64,000 nucleotides of DNA, taken from assembly GCA_003222675.1 (NCBI GenBank), contig QHWT01000055.1, positions 256,564 to 320,563 on the forward strand, written 5' to 3'. A program made the position numbers and the translations under genes. The first letter of the stretch is position 1. Every line of letters starts with the position of its first letter. This document shows positions 9,285 through 17,696 of the stretch, one piece after another. Below the pieces are notes generated by a model. The model saw only the letters and a program-made list of their open reading frames with translations. It made no database searches and had not been told where the DNA came from. Source of the DNA: Acidobacteriota bacterium. GTDB taxonomy: Bacteria > Acidobacteriota > Vicinamibacteria > Vicinamibacterales > 2-12-FULL-66-21.

Positions 9285-9820
9285 GCGCGGGCGAGCGCCC
9301 AGTGACGCTTGACCGTGGCCGGCGAGATGCCCATCGCGTCGGCGGTCTCCTCGATGGTCAGGCCGCCAAAGTAGCGCAGTTCAACGATGCGCGCCTGATC
9401 CGCATCCACGACCGCGAGCCGGTCGAGCGCCGCGTCGAGCGCGATCAGATCGACCCGGCCGTCGGGTGCCGTGACAGGCAGGGATTCGTCGAACGTGACG
9501 CGCGGCGCCCCGCCACCACGCTTCTGCGCGTCGCGCGCACGCGCGCGCTCGATGAGGATCTGCCGCATGGAGTGCGCCGCGATCGCGCAAAAGTGCGCCC
9601 GGTTCTGCCACCGATCCGGACGATCCTTCAGGAGCCGCAGGTATGCCTCGTGGACGAGCGCGGTGGGTTGCAGCGTCTGGCCGGGACGCTCGCCGCGCAG
9701 ATAGTGTGCGGCAAGGCGGCGCAGTTCGTCGTAGACCAGCGGCAGCAACGTTTCGAGCGAGAGACGATCGCCGCGGCTCGCCCGCGCGACCAGCTCGTCG
9801 AATGGTGCTGCGTCCGCCAT
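9260..9820 (-). CDS. ECF sigma factor of the TIGR02999 (kinase-linked) type
   Basis: A 186-residue sigma-70 family protein. Region 2 is the family-typical [39 protein letters not shown], and region 4 has the helix-turn-helix [34 protein letters not shown]. It directs RNA polymerase to a specific promoter set. No anti-sigma gene is adjacent; instead the downstream gene encodes a Ser/Thr kinase, and control by phosphorylation is a fair guess. The ATG at 9820 overlaps the cyclophilin stop (TGATG), so the cyclophilin, sigma factor and kinase genes are translationally linked. Confidence 0.93.
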   Translation of the reverse strand: [186 protein letters not shown]

Positions 9821-10341
9821 CAGGCGACCCGCTCGATCGTCACCTTGTTGATGACCACCGGCTTCACCGGACGATCCTGCCGTCCGGTCGGAACCGCGCC
9901 GATCTTCTTCACGACCTCGAGTCCCTCGACGACCTCGCCAAAAACGGAGTGCTTGTTGTCGAGATGCGGCGTCGGTCCCAGCGTGATGAAGAACTGGCTG
10001 CCATTCGTGTTCGGCCCGGCATTGGCCATCGACAGGATGCCGGCGCGATTGTGCCGCGCCTTCGGATGGAACTCGTCGGCGAAGTTGTAGCCGGGGCCGC
10101 CTGTGCCCTGCCCGAGCGGATCGCCCCCCTGGATCATGAAACCGTTGATCACGCGGTGAAAGACGATGCCGTTGTAGAACGGCGTCTTGCGACGCTCACC
10201 AGTCGCCGGGTCGCGCCATTCCTTGGTCCCTTCCGCAAGCCCCACGAAGTTCGCGACGGTGTTCGGGGCTTCCTGATCGAAGAGCCGAACGCGGAACGTC
10301 CCCTCAGTGGTGTCGAAATTCGCGTAAGTTCCTGGTTGCAC
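9820..10341 (-). CDS. Cyclophilin-type peptidyl-prolyl cis-trans isomerase
   Basis: A 173-residue single-domain cyclophilin without a signal peptide, so probably cytoplasmic. Core motifs are present: FHRVINGFMIQGGDP (catalytic Arg), GTGGPGYNFADEF, SMANAGPNTNGSQFFIT and HSVFGEVVEG. It catalyses prolyl bond isomerisation. The GTG start at 10341 follows a strong AAGGAGA ribosome site. It is the first gene of the minus-strand unit with the sigma factor and kinase genes and is divergent from blaI. Confidence 0.95.
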   Translation of the reverse strand: MQPGTYANFDTTEGTFRVRLFDQEAPNTVANFVGLAEGTKEWRDPATGERRKTPFYNGIVFHRVINGFMIQGGDPLGQGTGGPGYNFADEFHPKARHNRAGILSMANAGPNTNGSQFFITLGPTPHLDNKHSVFGEVVEGLEVVKKIGAVPTGRQDRPVKPVVINKVTIERVA

Positions 10342-10380
10342 GGCGTCTCCTTGAACCCGACATTATCCCACTCCGTCTAA

Positions 10381-10425
10381 CTACGAAGTTCTTCGTTGAC
10401 AGCTACGAAGCTGTTCGTAGATACT
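10381..10425 (+). promoter_or_regulatory. blaI-M56 promoter with two tandem dyad operators
   Basis: Two near-identical dyads lie side by side: 10381-10398 (CTACGAA-GTTC-TTCGTTG) and 10403-10420 (CTACGAA-GCTG-TTCGTAG, perfect arms), 22 bases centre to centre, about two helix turns. A TTGACA -35 box at 10396-10401 and TAGATA/GATACT at 10418-10425 fall within them. The arrangement fits autorepression by the BlaI dimer encoded at once downstream. The predicted transcription start is only a few bases before the ATG at 10435. Confidence 0.75.
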
Positions 10426-10434
10426 GCGAGTCCA

Positions 10435-10851
10435 ATGGCAACATCCCCGCGAACCCCCGTTCCCCGGCCCACAGACGCCGAACTGGCGATCCTGCGCGTG
10501 CTGTGGGATCGCGGCCCCAGCACTGTCCGGCAGGTACACGACGTCCTGGGACGCGAGCGTCCGGCCGCGTATACGACCGCCTTGAAACTGCTGCAGATCA
10601 TGACGGAAAAAGGACTCGTCGAACGCGACGAGCGGGACCGCACGCACGTCTATCGTGCGCGGCTGAGCGAGGAGCAGACGCAGCGTCAGCTCGTCCGCGA
10701 TCTCGTGGATCGCGCGTTCGGCGGGTCCGCGACCAAGCTCGTCATGCAGGCGCTCGCCTCGCGCCACGCGTCGCCCGACGAGCTGCGTGAAATCCGACGC
10801 GCCATCGACAGCGCCCGTCAGGAGAAGGAGGCCCACCATGACAGGGATTGA
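10435..10851 (+). CDS. blaI: BlaI/MecI-family transcriptional repressor
   Basis: A 138-residue repressor. The winged helix (about residues 10-80) reads PTDAELAILRVLWDRGPSTV, then YTTALKLLQIMTEKGLVERD; a C-terminal dimerisation helix pair follows. It should bind the two dyads upstream and repress itself and the M56 gene; in this family proteolysis triggered by the M56 partner relieves repression. I choose the ATG at 10435 because the earlier in-frame TTG at 10396 lies inside the -35 box. The last 14 bases overlap the M56 gene. Confidence 0.92.
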   Translation: MATSPRTPVPRPTDAELAILRVLWDRGPSTVRQVHDVLGRERPAAYTTALKLLQIMTEKGLVERDERDRTHVYRARLSEEQTQRQLVRDLVDRAFGGSATKLVMQALASRHASPDELREIRRAIDSARQEKEAHHDRD

Positions 10852-13741
10852 TGCGTTGCTCCACCAGCCGGCTGCGCAAGCCGTCGGATGGGCGCTGCTG
10901 CATTTCGTCTGGCAGGGGACCATCATCGGGGTGCTGACCGCGCTCGTCTTGCTCGCGATGCGCCGCAGCGCCGCGGATGTCCGCTACGTGGTGTCCGCCA
11001 TCGGCCTCGCGTTGATGCTGACGCTGCCGATCGTCACGGGCGTACAGACGTGGAACGCGTCACGCGCGCCTTCGCCGCTTCGCGGCTCCGACCCTCGCGC
11101 TTCGCGTGTCGGCGGGGTCGGCGAGGCAAGCACGTCTCGGATTTCGGCTCCCGGATCTCGAACCTCGAGCCTCGGACCGCGGACCGCGAACGTCGGATCT
11201 CGCACCTCGGACCGCGTACCTCGCACCTCGGACCTCGTACCTCGGACCTCGGATCCCGGATCTCGCACCTCGACCCTGGGCGACCGACTCGAGACGTTCC
11301 TGCCGGTGCTGATTGGAATCTGGCTCGCGGGCGTGATGTTGCTCAGTCTGCGTCTTCTCACCGGCTGGCTGTGGATTCAGCGCCTGCGCACGCATGGCGC
11401 GACCGCGGCAGGAGAATCGTGGCAGCGGATGGCGACACGTCTCTCGCGTCGGCTGCACATCGCACGCACCATCACGCTGCTCGAATCGACGCTGGTCGAT
11501 GTGCCGACGGTCATCGGCTGGGTGAAACCTGTGGTGCTGCTGCCCGCGAGTGCGCTCTCGGGCCTGTCGGCGCAGCAGCTCGACGCGATTCTCGCCCACG
11601 AGCTCGCTCACATCCGCCGCCACGATTACCTGGTCAACCTGCTGCAGACACTCGTCGAGACGCTCCTTTTCTATCACCCGGCCGTGTGGTGGCTCTCGCG
11701 ACGCATCCGCGCCGAACGCGAGCATTGCTGCGACGATCTTGCGGTAAGTCTCTGCGGCGATCCGATCGCGTACGCCAACGCGCTTGCCGATCTCGAATCG
11801 CTGCGATCGAGCGACCATCACTTCGCGATGGCCGCCACGGGCGGATCGCTCCTGCATCGGGTCCGGCGATTGACCGGCGCTCCGCCGTCACATGCGGGTC
11901 GGGGTCCCGCGTGGCTTGCTGGGAGCGCGGCGCTGATGGTGCTTTGCGGGATCGCGCTGGGCGCCGACGGACTGCGTCAGGCCTCCACGACCGGCACGCG
12001 TCCATCGCAGTCAGCACCGGTCGCGGGCCCGATCCTCCCATACACCGGAGACGATCTGATGCCCGTGCTCGCGGAAGCTGACGCGGCGCTCCAGGCGGCG
12101 ATGCGCGCGCTGCGGCTCCATCCGTTCCTGGGCGCGCTGCCGTGGCCACAGGAGGGCGTGATTTCGAAGCGCCTCGGCCAGGCTTACGAACAAGCCCTTC
12201 GCGCGCAAGAGGAAGCCCTCCGCGCCCAGACCGAGTCGATGCTCGCGCACGTCGAGACGGATGCGCTCCTCGACCAGCACGCAGCCCTCAGTGCACAAGC
12301 TGAAGCCCTTGCGTCGTTGAAGGCAAGCACGGCCCCCGCACTGGCGGCACTCGATTCGAACATGGCGTCGGCCTCGGCCGCGCTCGCCGCGTTGAGCGAG
12401 ACCACCACCCCGGCTATCGCGGACCTCGGCGCGACCATCGCGGCCCTGACACCGCAGGCGTCGACGACCGAACAGAGCGTCAGCATCAGTCATCACCAGG
12501 ACGACTCGTCGGGGAACTGGATCTGGTCGAACAACGGCGAGAAGCTGTCGGTCAGCTACTCGGGACGCTTCGACTTCACCGACGACGACACGGATCTGCG
12601 GGAGATTTCGTCGGACGGCTATCTGAAGATCTCCGATGCCGCGTGGATCGGCCGCCACACGGTCGAGATACAGGAGCGCGGCGGGCAGCTCGAACACCGT
12701 TACTTCGTCAACGGGTCGGAGCGCTCGTACGAGCCGGAGGGACGCCAGTGGCTGCGCGAGAACCTTCCGAAATTCGTGCGCAACACGGGCATTGGAGCCG
12801 AGCGTCGCGTCGCGCGGTATCTCAAATCCGGCGGACCGTCCGCGGTGCTCGCCGAAATCGCGCGGATCGACAGCAGCTACGTGAAGCGGATTTACTTCAC
12901 CGAGCTCCTGGAGCAGGCGACGCTCAACGCGGATCAATACCGCGCCGTTCTGAAGCAGGCGGGCCGTGAAGTCAATTCCGATTACGAGCTCGCGACGCTG
13001 CTCATCGCGATTGCCGACAAGATTCCGGCCGACGAGCCGTCGAGCGCGGCGTACTTCACCGCCGCCTCGAGTATCTCGTCCGACTACGAGCTCCGCCGCG
13101 TGTATTCCAAAATGCTCGACAAGGGGCCGGTCTCCCCCGCGATCCTCGAGTCGATTCTCTCGAGCACGAGCTCGATTGAATCAGATTACGAACTGGCCGA
13201 GCTGCTGCGGCAGATTCTCGGACAGCAGTCGCTGGACGATCGAACCCGGCCGTTGTACTTCAAGGCGGTGAGCTCGATCTCGAGCGATTACGAACGGCAC
13301 CGTGTGCTGAGCGCCGCGCTGCGAGGCACGCCGGACGGCGCGACCATCCTTGGCGCGCTGAACCGCGCCGGCGACATCGGCAGCGATTACGAGGCGGCGC
13401 AGTTCCTGCTGGAAGTGCTGCAGAAGGCGAGTGTCGAGGGGGCCGCGCGCGACCCGTTCTTCACGGTCGTCAACCGCTTGAACTCGACGTACGAGCGGCG
13501 CCGCGTGCTGGACGCGGTGATTCGCAAGCCGGGCGTCAGCCGTGAGACCCTGCAGGCAGTCCTGCGGTCCGCAAAGGAAATGTCAGGATACGATCTCGCG
13601 CAGGTGCTGCTCGCCGTCGCGAACGCGCACACATTGACCGGCGATCTCCGCGACAGCTACCTCGATGCGGCGGACAAACTCTCGGGTTACGACCAGGGAC
13701 AGGTCATGACGGCGCTCGTGAAGAGCGAGCGCCGCAAGTAG
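10838..13741 (+). CDS. M56-family membrane metalloprotease (BlaR1-like) with a periplasmic Y-[ED] repeat domain
   Basis: A 967-residue protein. N-terminal helices surround the M56 zinc-protease core: HELAH at about residues 254-258, then a HYP/FYHP segment and AEREHCCDD. A further helix at about 365-385 leads to a large presumably periplasmic part. This has an Ala-rich coiled coil (roughly 420-545), a linker with a small folded segment (WIWSNNGEKLSVSYSG) and about seven helical repeats of 33-37 residues, each marked by S-[DTG]-Y-[ED], to the C-terminus. It carries no penicillin-binding sensor as BlaR1 does, so the signal differs. The loop at about residues 95-147 is encoded by a 7-base DNA repeat. 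The ATG at 10838 follows AGGAGAAGGAGG. Confidence 0.9.
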   Translation: MTGIDALLHQPAAQAVGWALLHFVWQGTIIGVLTALVLLAMRRSAADVRYVVSAIGLALMLTLPIVTGVQTWNASRAPSPLRGSDPRASRVGGVGEASTSRISAPGSRTSSLGPRTANVGSRTSDRVPRTSDLVPRTSDPGSRTSTLGDRLETFLPVLIGIWLAGVMLLSLRLLTGWLWIQRLRTHGATAAGESWQRMATRLSRRLHIARTITLLESTLVDVPTVIGWVKPVVLLPASALSGLSAQQLDAILAHELAHIRRHDYLVNLLQTLVETLLFYHPAVWWLSRRIRAEREHCCDDLAVSLCGDPIAYANALADLESLRSSDHHFAMAATGGSLLHRVRRLTGAPPSHAGRGPAWLAGSAALMVLCGIALGADGLRQASTTGTRPSQSAPVAGPILPYTGDDLMPVLAEADAALQAAMRALRLHPFLGALPWPQEGVISKRLGQAYEQALRAQEEALRAQTESMLAHVETDALLDQHAALSAQAEALASLKASTAPALAALDSNMASASAALAALSETTTPAIADLGATIAALTPQASTTEQSVSISHHQDDSSGNWIWSNNGEKLSVSYSGRFDFTDDDTDLREISSDGYLKISDAAWIGRHTVEIQERGGQLEHRYFVNGSERSYEPEGRQWLRENLPKFVRNTGIGAERRVARYLKSGGPSAVLAEIARIDSSYVKRIYFTELLEQATLNADQYRAVLKQAGREVNSDYELATLLIAIADKIPADEPSSAAYFTAASSISSDYELRRVYSKMLDKGPVSPAILESILSSTSSIESDYELAELLRQILGQQSLDDRTRPLYFKAVSSISSDYERHRVLSAALRGTPDGATILGALNRAGDIGSDYEAAQFLLEVLQKASVEGAARDPFFTVVNRLNSTYERRRVLDAVIRKPGVSRETLQAVLRSAKEMSGYDLAQVLLAVANAHTLTGDLRDSYLDAADKLSGYDQGQVMTALVKSERRK
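11134..11274. repeat. Heptanucleotide array inside the M56 gene
   Basis: Degenerate 7-base words (CTCGGAC, CTCGTAC, CTCGCAC, CTCGGAT) run for about 140 bases within the frame. Because 7 is coprime with 3, three DNA units give one seven-residue peptide unit: PRTSDLV, PRTSDPG, SRTSTLG. It resembles the intergenic word arrays but has been kept in frame. Confidence 0.85.
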
Positions 13742-13826
13742 AGGACGAAGGACGGTTGTCGGAAAACTGAGCGTTCCACGTTCGGCCGGCGCGCCTCGCA
13801 GGAAACCATCCGCCATACCGACGCAG

Positions 13827-14557
13827 GTGCGGCAGGCGCAGAAGATGGAAGCGATCGGCCGTCTGGCTGGTGGCGTCGCGCACGACTTCAACAACGTGCT
13901 GACCGCCATCTTCGGCTACGTCGACCTGCTGCTCGACAACTTCGGTCCGGCCGACCCGCTCCGTGCCGACGTGCTCGAGATCGAGCACGGGGCGGAACGC
14001 GCCGCGGGGCTCACGCGCCAACTGCTCGCGTTCAGCCGTCGGCAGGTGCTGCAGCCGCGCCGCATCAACGTGAACGAGGTGATCAACGGGATGGCGCCGC
14101 TCCTCGGTCGCCTGATCGGCTCAGATGTCGAATTGACGCTCGATCTCGAGCCCGCGATCGGCGACGTGCGGGCTGATCCCGGTCAGCTCGAACAGGTGCT
14201 GATGAATCTCGCGGCGAATGCGCGCGACGCGATGCCCGAAGGCGGGCGAATGTCGGTAATGACGCGCAACGAGGACGTGACCACGGAACGCGCAAACAGG
14301 CTGACCAGCCTCGCGCCCGGCCAGTTCGTGTGCCTGTCGGTCGCGGATACCGGCGCCGGGATTCCCGATGAAATCCAGCGGCAGATCTTCGAGCCGTTCT
14401 TTACCACCAAGGACCAGGGCGGGGCACGGGCCTGGGACTTGCGACCGTCTACGGCATCGTGAAGCAGAGCGGCGGCTGGATCTACGTCAAGTCAGAAGCC
14501 GGCCGCGGCGCCCGCTTCACGATCTATCTGCCGCGGCTGCCTACTTCTTCTCCTTGA
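13827..14557 (+). pseudogene. Histidine kinase remnant, 5'-truncated and frameshifted
   Basis: The sequence begins in mid-protein at RQAQKMEAIGRLAGGVAHDFNN, the phospho-acceptor box of a hybrid-type sensor kinase, with no sensor region before it and only a weak GTG as start. The ATPase domain follows ([29 protein letters not shown]). At about 14418-14424 one base is missing in a GC-run, so [18 protein letters not shown] and the last strand lie in another frame that ends at TGA 14555-14557. The 3' end overlaps the convergent gene by 17 bases. The truncated ORF is 211 residues; an active kinase is unlikely. Confidence 0.8.
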
Positions 14558-15487
14558 AGTCGGCCGGCAGCGCGACGTCACTTGCCGCGACGCTCTTCGA
14601 GACCTCGAGGTACTCGTTGTGAAGCGTCACGATCGTGGCCCGCGCCTTCGGTTCTTCTTTTTTCGCGATCTTGCGCGCGAGCATCCCGCCGATCCCGCCG
14701 CCGCTCGATTGCTGCTGCTGCTGCATCTCGGCCATCTGTTCCTTGCTCTTGACGGACTCGAACACCGTTGTCGTCTCGAGCGGCGTGCCCTGCAGCTTCG
14801 ACCCTTCCTGCTGCATCTTCGCCATCGCGTTCTTCATCATGGGGAACGCGGCGAAGGCTGCGGCGAGCTGCTGCGCGGAGGCGACGGCTTCGGGACCGGC
14901 GAGCTGCTTCGCGTAGCGGATGTCGAAGTCGGTCAGCTCCTTCATCTCGGGAATGACCGGGCCGAGCCACGAGTTGGTCGTCATGACTAACCCGCCGCCC
15001 TCTTCGAGGGTCTTGCCTCGTGCGTGTCGTAGCCGGCGATCTGCTTCTTCTGGCCGGTTTCCTTCACGTCGAAGTCCACTTCGAGCTCTTTCGCGGGCTT
15101 CTCTTCCTGCCGCTCGCCCGGTTGCTCCTTGTCGACTTCCTTCTTCGCCTTTTCTTCTTCTTCGCGCATCCGGCGGCGCAATTCTTCGAACGTCGTGACC
15201 GTGTAGGTCTTCTTCTTGACGTCGAGGTCGTAGATCTTTTCTTCCGACAGGTCGATGATCTGTCCTGTCGATTCGTTCATCGTCGCCTTGCGATTGCCCT
15301 TCACCGCCGAGGTGCCGACGACGCCTTCCTTGGCGGCCTTCCCTCCGATGAAGTTGACGACTCGGCCGAGCATGCCTTCGAGCTTGAACTGCGACTTGTC
15401 CTTCGTCTTGACTTCCGCGAACAGCGGTGCGGTCGCAAGCGCCACGATCGGCAGCGCAACCGCGCAGATCCTCTTCACGCGTTTCAT
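14541..15487 (-). pseudogene. Secreted protein of unknown family, split by an internal deletion
   Basis: Two consecutive ORFs are halves of one protein. The upstream half (15487-14987) starts with the signal peptide MKRVKRICAVALPIVALATA and contains KEGVVGTSAVKG, TGQIIDLSEEKIYDLDVKKK and a Glu/Lys-rich coiled region, ending in ETGQKKQIAGYDTHE. The reading then jumps frame: GKTLEEGGGLV continues straight into MTTNSWLGPVIPEMKELTDFD of the downstream half, which ends ADFKEKK. The short strand expected between GYDTHE and GKTLE is missing near 15011-15022. Function is unknown; it resembles DUF4412-like periplasmic proteins. SD GGGAGGG precedes the ATG. Confidence 0.7.
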
Positions 15488-15525
15488 GAACCCTCCCTGG
15501 GAGTCCTCAAATGCTGGGATAGGAC

Positions 15526-15531
15526 ATTATA
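15526..15531 (-). promoter_or_regulatory. Consensus -10 box TATAAT for the secreted-protein gene
   Basis: TATAAT on the minus strand about 38 bases before the ATG at 15487. No good -35 box is visible at 16-18 bases. The leader carries a normal ribosome site, unlike the leaderless genes of this window. Confidence 0.4.
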
Positions 15532-15567
15532 AGGGGCTTGATAAAGGGCTTGGGGCGGAACTATTGA

Positions 15568-15587
15568 GCCGGGTCTTCAGACCCGGC
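15568..15587. repeat. Dispersed palindrome GCCGGGTCT-TC-AGACCCGGC
   Basis: A perfect 9-base-arm hairpin, copy 2 of the element also at 757-770 and 48040-48059. It lies between divergent genes, so it cannot be a terminator for either. Confidence 0.8.
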
Positions 15588-15611
15588 GTTCTTCACCGTT
15601 AACGCCTGTGC

Positions 15612-16208
15612 ATGTCTGACGTCCTTCCCACAGTGGAGCTCGTGGCAGACGGGACGACAGCCTTCCCGGCGGGACCGCGTGTCGTTCGCTTTGCGGACGG
15701 GCATGCCGCCGACGATGGGCGGCTGGTGCGGGCGGCGCGCGAGGGCGATCGCGCGGCGTTCTCGTCGCTGTACGAGCGCTACGCGCGTGTCGTGCATGGA
15801 TTGCTGCTCGCGCGCGTGGGACGCGACAACGTCGAGGACCTCGTCCAGGACGTGTTTCTCACGGCCTGGCGCCGCCTCGACGACCTGAGGGATCCGGCTG
15901 CGTTCGGCGGCTGGATCGTCATGATCACACGCAACCGCGCGATGGATTTTCATCGGCGCACCGCCGAGTTCGTGGAGCTGCCCGAGAACCTGCCGGTACC
16001 CGGAGGCGCGGCCGAGCGCGCCGATGCCCACGCCGCCCTCGAGGCGATTCGCGCGTTGCCGGAGGCGTACCGAGAGACATTGATGCTCCGGCTTGTGGAA
16101 GGGTTGAGCGGACCGGAGATCGCGACGCGAACGGGACTGACGCCCGCCTCGGTGCGCGTGAACCTGCACCGCGGCATGAAACTGCTGCGCGAGAAGCTGC
16201 AACGATGA
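15612..16208 (+). CDS. ECF RNA polymerase sigma factor
   Basis: A 198-residue RpoE-like sigma factor. Region 2 is SSLYERYARVVHGLLLARVGRDNVEDLVQDVFLTAWRRL, and region 4 is LPEAYRETLMLRLVEGLSGPEIATRTGLTPASVRVNLHRGMKLLREKL. The overlapping next gene (ATGA at 16205) encodes a membrane protein with a FecR-like domain that may act as its anti-sigma factor. The ATG at 15612 is the only start that includes region 2 with a reasonable leader. The regulated promoter is unknown. Confidence 0.93.
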   Translation: MSDVLPTVELVADGTTAFPAGPRVVRFADGHAADDGRLVRAAREGDRAAFSSLYERYARVVHGLLLARVGRDNVEDLVQDVFLTAWRRLDDLRDPAAFGGWIVMITRNRAMDFHRRTAEFVELPENLPVPGGAAERADAHAALEAIRALPEAYRETLMLRLVEGLSGPEIATRTGLTPASVRVNLHRGMKLLREKLQR

Positions 16209-17230
16209 GCGACGATCTTTCGCGCGACGATTATCTGTGGACGGCGGCGGGCGAGCCCGATCCGGAGATCGCGCGCCTCGAAGCGTTGCTGGCGCCATAC
16301 GCGCATCGCGGCACCCTGCCGCCGCTGCCCGCGCGCGCGCCGCGGCGTCGCGCATTGCACGTGGTGCTGCCGATTGTGACGGCCGCCGCATCGCTTGCGC
16401 TCGTGATTGCGGCGGCGTGGTTCACGTCCACTGCGCGGCCTCCCGGCTCCTGGTCAGTGCAGTCGCTCGCGGGCGCGCCAGCCGTTGCCGGCTCGCCCAT
16501 TGCCGGGCCGTCGCGGCTTGCCGTCGGCCAGGCGCTGACGACCGACGCGCAGTCGCGCGCGCGGATTGCGGTGGGGGAGATCGGCCGCGTGGACGTCGAG
16601 CCGAACAGCCGCGTGCGGTTGATTCGATCGCGTCCGGGCGAGCATCGCATGGCGCTCGACCGGGGGCGCATCGCGGCGCAGATCTGGGCGCCGCCCCGGT
16701 ATTTCTTCGTGACCACCCCCTCGGCAACCGCCATCGATCTCGGCTGCGCGTATACGCTGGACGTGGATGCGGCCGGCGCCGGGATGATCCGCGTGACGCA
16801 CGGGTGGGTGGCGTTCGAATATGAAGGACGCGAATCATTTATCCCGCAAGGCGCTGTCTGCGCGACGCGTCCGGGCTTCGGACCCGGCACGCCGCGGTTT
16901 GCCGATGCGCCTGCGCGGCTGGAGCGGGCGCTGCCCGTGCTCGACTTTTCCGCCCTGGCCGATCCGCGCCGCGCCGCGGCGCTCGCTGACCTCCTCGCCT
17001 CGGCGCGCGCGCGCGATGCCCTGACGCTCTGGCATCTGCTTTCGCGCGGCACCCCCGAAGAGCGCGCGAAGGTATACGATCGGCTCGTCACCCTGGTCCC
17101 GCCGCCGGCGTCGGCGTCGCGGGAAGCCGTTCTACGCGCGGACCGGCGCGCGCTGGACGACTGGTGGAACGAGCTCGGGCTCGACAGCGCGTCATGGTGG
17201 CGCGTCTGGAAAAGTCCCTGGCGGGAATAG
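16205..17230 (+). CDS. FecR-domain membrane protein, probable anti-sigma/sensor
   Basis: A 341-residue protein with one membrane helix at about residues 50-72 (VVLPIVTAAASLALVIAAAW). The short cytoplasmic N-terminus could hold the sigma factor encoded just before it. The outer part has a FecR-type beta domain: LAVGQALTTDAQSRARIAVGEIGRVDVEPNSRVRL, later TPSATAIDLGCAYTLDV and GWVAFEYEGRESFIPQGAVC. A helical C-terminal region follows. Coupling with the ECF gene by ATGA supports a sigma/anti-sigma pair; the zinc-binding anti-sigma motif is not seen, so the mode of inhibition is unclear. Confidence 0.8.
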   Translation: MSDDLSRDDYLWTAAGEPDPEIARLEALLAPYAHRGTLPPLPARAPRRRALHVVLPIVTAAASLALVIAAAWFTSTARPPGSWSVQSLAGAPAVAGSPIAGPSRLAVGQALTTDAQSRARIAVGEIGRVDVEPNSRVRLIRSRPGEHRMALDRGRIAAQIWAPPRYFFVTTPSATAIDLGCAYTLDVDAAGAGMIRVTHGWVAFEYEGRESFIPQGAVCATRPGFGPGTPRFADAPARLERALPVLDFSALADPRRAAALADLLASARARDALTLWHLLSRGTPEERAKVYDRLVTLVPPPASASREAVLRADRRALDDWWNELGLDSASWWRVWKSPWRE

Positions 17231-17233
17231 TCA

Positions 17234-17692
17234 ATGGCCGGAGTCCGGATTGTCCGCAGACTTGCCATCGTCTTTCTGATCCTGTTCGTGGTGGCACAGT
17301 TCATTCGTCCGGCGAGAACCAATCCGCGGTCGCAGCCATCGGCGAACCTCATGACAAAGGCGCCGCGCGAGGTGGCGCAGATCTTCGATCGTTCATGCCG
17401 CGACTGCCATTCGAACGACACGCGCTGGCCGTTGTACACCCAGGTCGCGCCGATGTCGTGGCTCGTCACGTATGACGTTCGGGAAGGGCGCGATCATTTC
17501 AACTATTCCGAATGGACCGCGATCGATCCCGACGATCAGGACAAGCTGCTCGGCGGCGTGTGCACGCTCGCGAAGCGCGGCCGCATGCCCCTCTGGCAGT
17601 ACCTTTTGATCCACCGGGGAGCCAGGCTGTCGCCGGCCGACGTCACGACGCTCTGCACGTGGTCCGAAAAAATGCGGGACACGATACAGTGA
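17234..17692 (+). CDS. Haem-binding domain protein (single CxxCH cytochrome-like)
   Basis: A 152-residue protein with an N-terminal membrane anchor or signal (about 8-24) and one haem motif CRDCH at about residue 56, followed by SNDTRWPLYTQVAPMSWLV, which is the hallmark of the PF14376-like haem-binding domain. The domain is thought to be periplasmic. It begins 4 bases after the FecR-like gene and may share its transcript. The role in electron transfer or sensing is unknown. Confidence 0.88.
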   Translation: MAGVRIVRRLAIVFLILFVVAQFIRPARTNPRSQPSANLMTKAPREVAQIFDRSCRDCHSNDTRWPLYTQVAPMSWLVTYDVREGRDHFNYSEWTAIDPDDQDKLLGGVCTLAKRGRMPLWQYLLIHRGARLSPADVTTLCTWSEKMRDTIQ

Positions 17693-17696
17693 CGGG

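Noticed and set aside
10396..10434. Upstream TTG start for blaI
   Set aside because: It lies inside the -35 box and operators; the ATG at 10435 gives the normal family N-terminus.
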